Assembly: GCA_934615145.1 (NCBI GenBank)
Contig: CAKTTM010000018.1
Location: 1 to 14,036 of the forward strand
From: an uncultured Clostridia bacterium
Lineage (GTDB): Bacteria > Bacillota > Clostridia > Christensenellales > Aristaeellaceae
Length of the DNA stretch: 14,036 nt
Direction of reading: 5' to 3'
In this document: positions 8,224 to 14,036 of the stretch, one piece after another
How the letters are laid out: each line of letters opens with the position of its first letter
Position numbering within the stretch: the first letter of the stretch is position 1
Notes under the pieces: model-generated
Database searches by the model: none
What the model was told of the DNA's origin: nothing
Seen by the model: only the letters and a program-made list of their open reading frames with translations
Translations under genes and position numbers: made by a program

Positions 8224-8253
8224 TTGACTTTATATACAGCGCTCATCTATAAT
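8224..8253 (+). promoter_or_regulatory. SigA-type promoter of the second dockerin-transglutaminase operon
   Basis: TTGACT (8224-8229) and TATAAT (8248-8253) have an 18-nt spacer, and the ATG at 8303 lies 49 nt after the -10 box. From the -35 box to the start codon the 79 nt align without a gap with the region before paralog 1, with 59 identities by my hand count. The -35, -10 and ribosome binding site regions are the best-kept parts. Transcription should include the downstream 500-aa dockerin gene. Confidence 0.87.
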
Positions 8254-8302
8254 CGGTAATAGAGCATTGTCCTATTTTGGTCAAAGTCATAGCGAGGTAA
8301 GC

Positions 8303-11300
8303 ATGAGCAAGAAGGCCCGAATTGTCATCATCTGCTGTGTTATGATGGCTGTCAATGTACTTGGGTGGCCGACAGGTCACCTTCAGGTGCGGACCGAGAT
8401 GACAATTGATGAGGCCAGTGCATCAGTTGCGCCGGAAATCGCCGACAACCAGACTGAGGAGTTGTCTGCGCCCTTGGACAGTGACAGCCGACAGGACGAG
8501 ACTGAACCGGCGCCAACAGAAAAGCATGAACCAGGGGCAAGCATTGAACCAAGGATGGAGCTGACGGATGCCCCGGATGCTGAGCCCGGAGTCGAGCTTT
8601 CGCCTGAGAAAACGTCAGCGCTACCTGAGGCAGCAGTTTCCCAGCCAGCGGCAGATCTAGCGGCGGAGCCTGTCGTGGAGTCGACTGAGAGCCCGACGAT
8701 AGAGCTGACAACAGAATTTACATCGGAATCAGAACTTGTTTCCAGCCAGACGCCATCGGCAGAATCGGCGGCGGAGATCCCGGCAGAGCCCATGGCCGTA
8801 CCAGAAGTGAAGGCATCTGCTCAACCTGCGGCTGGATCCACTTTGGAGCCAACCTTGACGCCGACAGAGGAGCCAACGCCCGAGGTAACGGCAGAACCCA
8901 CGCAGGAACCTTCGCCGATACCGATGCAAGAGTCAACAGTAGCACCGACCAATGAGCCTACTGGGGAACCAAGTGCGGAGGTGACAGAAGAAGCAGCGCC
9001 ACAAGTGACGACAGAACCCACGCAGGAATCTTCACCTGTACCGACGCAGGTGCCAACAGTAGAACCGATGACTGAACCTACTGCGGAAGCTACGATAACT
9101 CAGGCGGAGGAAGTGACCGCTGTACCAAAGGTGGAAACCGCACTGCAGGCTGAGGAGCTTTCAGCTGTAGCGACTGAACCGGAGCCTGCGGCCGTCCCTA
9201 ACCTGGAACCGACGCCTGAGCCCGCGCCTTTCGCTCAAGGCTATGCACAGGTCACACAAAACGGCGGAAAGGTTCATACGAGAGCGAATGCTGGCAGTGA
9301 GGCCCTTTCCATCATGAGCCGTGGCGACAGGCTCTGGGCTTCTTCCCGATATTTTGTGGCACAGGAGGCCTCCGACAAGGACTGGCTGCTGTGCCATTTT
9401 GATACTCAAGAGGGCCCGCGCAGCGGCTATATGCGGGTCAGTAATCTCAGACCACTCACCCAGGAAGAGAGTCAGGCCTTGGTGGATCAGGTACGCCGCG
9501 CAGGAACCGGCGGCAGCTACGGTGGGCATCCTCTGCCCAGACTCGACTGCCAGCTGATCGACAGCAGGCCGTCACCCTCACCGCTTCCCATCACAGCAGA
9601 GCCACAGCCCGTCCAGCCGGTACGAAGTCTGACAATGGTCACTCAAAGCCCAATCATCGCGCCTGTACAGGAACCTGGAACCGAAGCCACAGAAGCACCA
9701 AGCGATAATCCAACAACAGACCTCACAGCCTCACCAGCGGCTGAGCTCACATCGGAGCCAATAGAGCAGTTGCCCCTTGAACTCAGGCCAGAGCCAACAG
9801 TGGAGCCCACGATGGAACCCGAGCAGGAGCCAAGGGCCGAGCCTGCCGAAGAACCAGCTGCAATGCTTACCGAACAACCTCCACACGAACCGACTGCCCA
9901 AGCCACCCAGGAACAGACCTTGCAGCCCTCAGATAATGCCGATACTCAGCCAGAGACGGATTCCCCGGCGGACGAGGCCGTGGAGGCTGTTTTCACCCAG
10001 GTGGATATCCTGGGCGAACCATCCTCCCCCTATCAGCAGGTTTTTGATGGTGGTGCGGTCCCCACCATCATCTCCTCCAGCGAAACGGGCATCATCTGGC
10101 AAAGCGGCAGCGGCATGATGATGCGCGCCCGCAGCAGCGTGCAGGCGCTGAGTGTGGCCTACCTTGCATACGCCCCCGAGCCCATGCTGGCCGGCAAAGC
10201 CGCGACACTGACCGTCCACGCTGAGGGCGGGGACGGCGAGTACCGCTATATGATGGCCCTGTACTACAACGCTGAAAGCGACACGGAGAGGTTTACCACC
10301 GCGGATCAACAGGCTTTTACCTTCCAGGCCAGCCCCGTATTCAAGATCACATTTGACAGGCCAGGATACTACATGGCCCAGATTTATCTGGCAGATAGCA
10401 GCGGTGGCCAGTTGGTATGGAGCGACACCAAATTCCTGGTCACCACCGCGGCTGACTACAGCGACCCTGCCAAGGTGGCTGGCAAGGTGGCACAGCTCGC
10501 CGCGCAGTGCAAGGCGGCGGCATCCACCCCCTACGCCCGCGCCCTGTGGCTGCACGACTGGCTGACTGCCAACGCCGATTATGATGACAGCCTGACCATC
10601 TACAAGCCCGAGGGGGTGCTGCTGCTGGGCAGCGGCGTCTGTGACAGTTATGCACGCGCCTACCAGCTGCTCTGTCAAGCGGTTGGCATACCCTGCCTGT
10701 ATGTGTCACATACCGGAGGAAACCACTCCTGGAACATGGTAAAGTTGGGTGGCTACTGGTACCACGTGGATGTGACCTGGGATGACCCGACCGGCGGCGG
10801 AAGGGAAAACCATCGCTACTTCCTGGTGTCTGATGACAGCATCCGCCGCCTGGATCCCGGTGGTACGCATGATGCCTGGTACGACAGCACAGGCCAGGTG
10901 CCTCCCGCCCCCTATAACTGGGGCGACGCGCCAAGCCCTGCACCGACACCTGCACCTACCGCCGTGGTCAACCAGGAGCCAAAGGATTTCACCGAGGGTG
11001 GCTTAACATTCAGTATCATGGATGGCGAAGCCTACCTTGCAGGCGTCAGTGTGCGCTATGACACCGCGGTATCGATTCCGGCCAGCGTGAGGGGCTATCC
11101 GGTGCGAGGTATACTGCCTAAAGCCTTCAGCAGCGATGGCTATATCTCCGTGCTGCGCAGCCTGAAGCTGCCCGAAGGCTTGCGGAGCATTGCCTCCCAG
11201 GCCTTCAGCTCTGTGCGACTGCCAGGTACGTTGGTCATTCCCGCCAGTGTCACCAGCATCGGGGCTAAAGCCTTTGAGCGGATGGATCAGACCACCGGAT

Positions 11301-12409
11301 ATCAGGTGGCCAGCGGCAGCAGCAGCTTTGCCAGCCGGGACGGGGTGCTGTATACAGCCGACATGGGTCGCATCATCAAGTACCCGCCGGCCAGCACCGC
11401 CAGTTCCTTTACCCTACCCGCCACCGTTACGCGGATCGATGATGACGCCTTTGTTGGCGCTCAAGCACTGCAAGAGATCAAAACATCCAGCAACGTGCTG
11501 GTAGGCACGCCCTATGCCTTCAACGGACCATCCCTGACAATCTACGGCAAGGAAGGCACCGATCTGCAGGCGGAGCTGGCCAGGTACTACCCCTCTCAGG
11601 TCCCCACTTACATCGTGCAAGGCGGTATCGCACCCGCGCAGCCGGGCTTGGTCACCATCACCCAGGAGCTCAGCCAGAATTACAATGGCAAGAGCGTGCC
11701 TGTGCCCGCCTACACAGCCATTGGCGATGGTGAGGTGACGGTCAGCTTCTTTGAGGTGCTGCCCAGCGGACGCAGTCAGATCGGCGGGCCCCCCGCGCTG
11801 CCTGGCAGCTATGTGGTGTTGGTCAGTCAGGCTGCTACCACGCGCTTTACTGCAGCCAGCGATGAACGCGCCTTTACCATCCGCCCCGCCCCCGCAGGCG
11901 CGCTGACGGCCAAGGTTTTCATGGATTCAAGCTGGGCGTATGAAGGGGATGAAGTCGTCGCCAAGCTGAGTGTATCAGGTGGAACGGCCCCCTACAGACT
12001 GCTGCAGAGCCTCTGGCTCCTGACCTCCCCAACAAGCGAAGGTACCCGGACAACCTTTGACGAGCAGCCGCTGGAGGGTTATCTGGCCAGCTTCGCTAGC
12101 CGGTTCTACTACGATGGAAGGGATGTTCAGTTCTATTTCAAGGCTGAGGATGCCACCGGCGCCACTGTGGAGGCCTACTCCAATACCGTCTCGATCTTGC
12201 CCTTAGGCGCGCCGATGCCGGGCGCTGTGATCATCCCCGGAGACGCTGATGCCAATGGCACAGTGACTGTGGCTGACGCAGCCCGCATCATCGACTATCT
12301 TGTCTCCCGTATCGAGCCCAAATCCATGACGAACGCTGACAGCATTCCCACCGGGGAGCTGGACATGGCAGACCTGATGTGGCTGATCGACCGGCTGGTG
12401 GCCGATTAG
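8303..12409 (+). CDS. Exported multidomain transglutaminase-like / leucine-rich-repeat / dockerin protein (paralog 2)
   Basis: This 1368-aa protein has the same architecture as paralog 1: N-terminal hydrophobic signal/anchor (28 of the first 32 residues identical); Pro/Thr/Glu-rich stretch (about 30-309); SH3-like domain (310-385); second Pro/Thr/Glu stretch (about 420-590); Ig-like domain (about 620-716); transglutaminase-like domain (about 718-860) with Cys780, His808 and Asp823 at the same spacing as paralog 1; BspA-type leucine-rich repeats (about 900-1106); two Ig-like domains (about 1117-1303); and a C-terminal dockerin (about 1313-1368). The first dockerin loop (DADANGTVTVAD) is good; the second is degenerate. 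A TTG at 8267 would extend the frame by 12 residues, but ATG 8303 is chosen: it has GAGGT at 8294-8298 and aligns exactly with the start of paralog 1. It is probably exported and cohesin-bound. The third dockerin gene follows after 38 nt with no terminator, so they share an operon. Confidence 0.92.
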   Translation: MSKKARIVIICCVMMAVNVLGWPTGHLQVRTEMTIDEASASVAPEIADNQTEELSAPLDSDSRQDETEPAPTEKHEPGASIEPRMELTDAPDAEPGVELSPEKTSALPEAAVSQPAADLAAEPVVESTESPTIELTTEFTSESELVSSQTPSAESAAEIPAEPMAVPEVKASAQPAAGSTLEPTLTPTEEPTPEVTAEPTQEPSPIPMQESTVAPTNEPTGEPSAEVTEEAAPQVTTEPTQESSPVPTQVPTVEPMTEPTAEATITQAEEVTAVPKVETALQAEELSAVATEPEPAAVPNLEPTPEPAPFAQGYAQVTQNGGKVHTRANAGSEALSIMSRGDRLWASSRYFVAQEASDKDWLLCHFDTQEGPRSGYMRVSNLRPLTQEESQALVDQVRRAGTGGSYGGHPLPRLDCQLIDSRPSPSPLPITAEPQPVQPVRSLTMVTQSPIIAPVQEPGTEATEAPSDNPTTDLTASPAAELTSEPIEQLPLELRPEPTVEPTMEPEQEPRAEPAEEPAAMLTEQPPHEPTAQATQEQTLQPSDNADTQPETDSPADEAVEAVFTQVDILGEPSSPYQQVFDGGAVPTIISSSETGIIWQSGSGMMMRARSSVQALSVAYLAYAPEPMLAGKAATLTVHAEGGDGEYRYMMALYYNAESDTERFTTADQQAFTFQASPVFKITFDRPGYYMAQIYLADSSGGQLVWSDTKFLVTTAADYSDPAKVAGKVAQLAAQCKAAASTPYARALWLHDWLTANADYDDSLTIYKPEGVLLLGSGVCDSYARAYQLLCQAVGIPCLYVSHTGGNHSWNMVKLGGYWYHVDVTWDDPTGGGRENHRYFLVSDDSIRRLDPGGTHDAWYDSTGQVPPAPYNWGDAPSPAPTPAPTAVVNQEPKDFTEGGLTFSIMDGEAYLAGVSVRYDTAVSIPASVRGYPVRGILPKAFSSDGYISVLRSLKLPEGLRSIASQAFSSVRLPGTLVIPASVTSIGAKAFERMDQTTGYQVASGSSSFASRDGVLYTADMGRIIKYPPASTASSFTLPATVTRIDDDAFVGAQALQEIKTSSNVLVGTPYAFNGPSLTIYGKEGTDLQAELARYYPSQVPTYIVQGGIAPAQPGLVTITQELSQNYNGKSVPVPAYTAIGDGEVTVSFFEVLPSGRSQIGGPPALPGSYVVLVSQAATTRFTAASDERAFTIRPAPAGALTAKVFMDSSWAYEGDEVVAKLSVSGGTAPYRLLQSLWLLTSPTSEGTRTTFDEQPLEGYLASFASRFYYDGRDVQFYFKAEDATGATVEAYSNTVSILPLGAPMPGAVIIPGDADANGTVTVADAARIIDYLVSRIEPKSMTNADSIPTGELDMADLMWLIDRLVAD
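8881..9089 (+). repeat. Pair of 120-bp direct repeats in the Pro/Thr/Glu region of paralog 2
   Basis: The segments starting at 8881 and 9001 align over about 89 nt at an offset of exactly 120 nt (40 codons). Both include the identical block CAGAACCCACGCAGGAA and end with similar CCTACTG-GGAA text. This is a more recent local duplication than the 36-bp array of paralog 1 and sits at the corresponding place in the protein. Confidence 0.7.
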
Positions 12410-12433
12410 GCGCAGGAAGCATCAGTGGATAAG

Positions 12434-12439
12434 AGGAGG
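12434..12439 (+). promoter_or_regulatory. Strong ribosome binding site of the third dockerin gene
   Basis: A perfect AGGAGG lies 8 nt before ATG 12448 in the short gap after paralog 2. It is stronger than the GAGGT sites of the two large genes, suggesting that the smaller protein may be translated more efficiently from the shared transcript. Confidence 0.85.
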
Positions 12440-12447
12440 ACCATCCG

Positions 12448-13950
12448 ATGAGAATACCGCGTTTCTCGTTATGCCTGCTTGTGGTCAGCCTGCTGCTGGG
12501 CCTGCACCCCGCCCAGGCGACCACGCCTGAGCCCGATTCCGCCGCACCAACTGTCGCGTTTGCCATCGCCAGGGCCAGCCTGGCCGTCGGTGACACCCAG
12601 CGGGTGAGCTGGACCGTCAGCGGCGGCAATGCCGGCCCCTATAAAGTAGAGCATGTGTGGTGGTACGCCATGGACGCCGAGGATGTCGAGCTGGGCGTGG
12701 TGCACTATGCGCTGTCTGCTGACGCAAGCAGCGCCACGCACAAGTACCTGCAAGGCGCCAAGGGTGATATGGAGATACGCCTGCGCGATGCCAAGGGCGC
12801 TGTCCACTATGCCCGCTCAGCGGAGTACGCCATCACCGGCCAGGCGCAGGTGACGCCGCTGGAGATCAGCGTCACCCTCGACAAGCCCAGCGTGGCCCTT
12901 GGGCAGCCTATCACCGCGACACTGAGCATATCCGGGGGCCTTGAGCCCTATAAGCTGACCTGGGGCAGCTGGCGCACGGATGACAATGGCCACGCGCAGC
13001 AAGACCAGGCAGCCTTCACCGGCATGGCAAGCGTCTTCACCCCGGTGGTTGGCCAGAAAGGTTTCTTCAGCGCCGAGGTGGTGGACGCGGCCGGCCAGAT
13101 GAACGGCGTCTTTGCGTCCTTTGGCATCACGGGCAGCTCGGAGACCACGCCCTTGGCGGTGAAAAACCTCAGCCTGAGCCCGAGCACGGTGGCCATCGGC
13201 AGCCCCATCACCGCCAGCTGGACCATTGAGGGCGGCACTGGGCCTTACGAGGTCACTGGCCGCTGGAACATCCGCCTGGGCTATGATCATCAGGAGTGGT
13301 TTGAGGCGACCATCAACGATCAGAGCAGCAGCAGCTTTACGCCGACCTACGGCAGCGAGGGCAGCTTCGAGCTGAGGGTCAAGGATGCCAAGGGGCAGAT
13401 CAATGACACTGGCTGGGCCTTCTTCTTTATCACCGGCAGCCCCACGCAGGATAGCCTCAGCGTTGACCTGAAGCTCAGCAAGCCCAGCACCACCATCGGC
13501 AGCCCCATCACTGCCAGCTGGACGACAACAGGTGGCGCAGCGGTGCAGAGCGTGACCGGCTTCTGGAATGTGGATGTGCCCGGCTCCCTCGCTTATGCGC
13601 AGATACCCGCTGACGTCACAGACAATGCCAGCAGCAGCTTTGCCCCAACAGAAGGTGTCAAGGGCTTTCTCTTCCTCAACTTTAAGACGACCGATGGCCG
13701 CAACAAGACCGTCAAGTCGCCTGAGTTCACCATCCTGCCCAAGCCCAGCCTGCTGGGCGATGCGGATAGAAACGGCAAGGTGGACATCCCTGATCTGGAG
13801 AGCGTCCTGAGATACATCCTGTCGGATGTCGAGCCGGCTTCATTTTCCAACGCAGATGTCAATGGGGATGGTAGGATTGACGTGAAGGATTTGGCAGAGA
13901 TTATTGGCAGGATTGGCTTATTGCATCTCTTTCGATCATTATTGTGTTAG
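12448..13950 (+). CDS. Exported protein with four Ig-like repeats and a C-terminal dockerin
   Basis: This is a 500-aa protein. A typical signal peptide (MRIPRFSLCLLVVSLLLG, probable cleavage after HPAQA near residue 25) is followed by four Ig-like repeats of about 100 aa (about 32-134, 135-232, 233-334, 335-432). Each has an opening strand of the type S-x-x-x-A-I-G-S-P-I-T-A-S-W and, in most, a GG-x-x-PY turn. A dockerin follows (about 435-488) with two calcium loops, DADRNGKVDIPD and DVNGDGRIDVKD, both canonical. A short hydrophobic tail ends in Cys. No catalytic motif is visible, so a binding or structural role is inferred. The Ig repeats resemble the Ig-like domain just before the dockerin in both large paralogs (SGGTAPYRLLQSLW in paralog 2). 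The gene lies 38 nt after paralog 2 with AGGAGG, making it its operon partner. No terminator is visible downstream. Confidence 0.9.
   Translation: MRIPRFSLCLLVVSLLLGLHPAQATTPEPDSAAPTVAFAIARASLAVGDTQRVSWTVSGGNAGPYKVEHVWWYAMDAEDVELGVVHYALSADASSATHKYLQGAKGDMEIRLRDAKGAVHYARSAEYAITGQAQVTPLEISVTLDKPSVALGQPITATLSISGGLEPYKLTWGSWRTDDNGHAQQDQAAFTGMASVFTPVVGQKGFFSAEVVDAAGQMNGVFASFGITGSSETTPLAVKNLSLSPSTVAIGSPITASWTIEGGTGPYEVTGRWNIRLGYDHQEWFEATINDQSSSSFTPTYGSEGSFELRVKDAKGQINDTGWAFFFITGSPTQDSLSVDLKLSKPSTTIGSPITASWTTTGGAAVQSVTGFWNVDVPGSLAYAQIPADVTDNASSSFAPTEGVKGFLFLNFKTTDGRNKTVKSPEFTILPKPSLLGDADRNGKVDIPDLESVLRYILSDVEPASFSNADVNGDGRIDVKDLAEIIGRIGLLHLFRSLLC
13193..13522 (+). repeat. 300-bp period direct repeat inside the Ig-like array
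   Basis: The 30-nt segments at 13193-13222 and 13493-13522 differ at one position (ACC versus ACT) and lie exactly 300 nt apart. Both encode IGSPITASW. They mark Ig-like repeats 3 and 4 as the most recently duplicated or homogenised pair; repeat 2 (GQPITATLS) is more diverged. Confidence 0.8.
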
Positions 13951-13958
13951 TATGCGGT

Positions 13959-14036
13959 ATGCTGATCATTGATTTCCAAAGCAATTTTCTGCGGCTCGAA
14001 ATATTGATCCCCCAGATATTGCTGTCCATTTTACTT
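13959..14036 (+). CDS. Possible start of a further gene, cut by window end
   Basis: From ATG 13959 the frame stays open for 26 codons to the window edge, beginning MLIIDFQSNFLRLEIL and continuing into a hydrophobic stretch (IPQILLSILL) that could start a membrane segment. The ATG is 8 nt after the stop of the previous gene. No clear ribosome binding site precedes it, and 26 codons is too short for identification. Base composition is clearly more AT-rich than upstream. It could be a real membrane-protein gene or a chance frame. Confidence 0.35.
   Translation, partial: MLIIDFQSNFLRLEILIPQILLSILL

Noticed and set aside
8267..8302. TTG-initiated N-terminal extension of paralog 2.
   Set aside because: ATG 8303 has GAGGT at the same distance as in paralog 1, and the proteins align from that Met. 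The TTG would lie inside the conserved leader.

Overview
The window looks like a GC-rich, low-complexity-tolerant member of the Clostridia (Firmicutes), probably gut-associated. The basis is a lepA 3' end, a PIN-PhoH ATPase of the YlaK/PhoH2 type common in Gram-positives, AGGAGG-type ribosome binding sites, and large exported proteins carrying BspA-type leucine-rich repeats and type I dockerins. The taxon is an inference; no rRNA or other taxonomic marker is present. All genes lie on the + strand.

Region 1 (1-3639) is housekeeping-like. It holds the last 61 codons of lepA (elongation factor 4), then 12 nt later a membrane protein with an N-terminal zinc ribbon and a large extracytoplasmic beta-rich part. 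A terminator (2020-2050), a roughly 235-nt GC-rich leader with possible alternative hairpins, and the PIN-PhoH gene follow. A strong hairpin terminator (3696-3731) closes the block.

Region 2 (3887-13950) is an accessory island of three exported dockerin proteins. Two are giant tandem paralogs (1380 and 1368 aa) with the same domain order: N-terminal signal/anchor, Pro/Thr/Glu-rich repeats, SH3-like domain, second Pro/Thr/Glu region, Ig-like domain, transglutaminase-like domain with an intact Cys-His-Asp triad, BspA-type leucine-rich repeats, two Ig-like domains, and a C-terminal dockerin. Each has its own promoter; the two promoters and leaders align without a gap from the -35 box to the start codon. 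The third gene (500 aa) follows the second paralog after 38 nt with a perfect ribosome binding site. It consists of a signal peptide, four Ig-like repeats of about 100 aa and a canonical dockerin, so it looks like a companion protein made from the same operon.

A working model is that the three proteins are exported and docked through their dockerins onto cohesin-bearing scaffolds encoded elsewhere. The transglutaminase-like domains would act on peptide or cell-wall substrates, and the leucine-rich-repeat, Ig-like and SH3-like modules would bind surface or host ligands. No cohesin, carbohydrate-active enzyme, mobile element, CRISPR array, tRNA or rRNA was seen. The last 86 nt are AT-richer and may contain the start of another gene.
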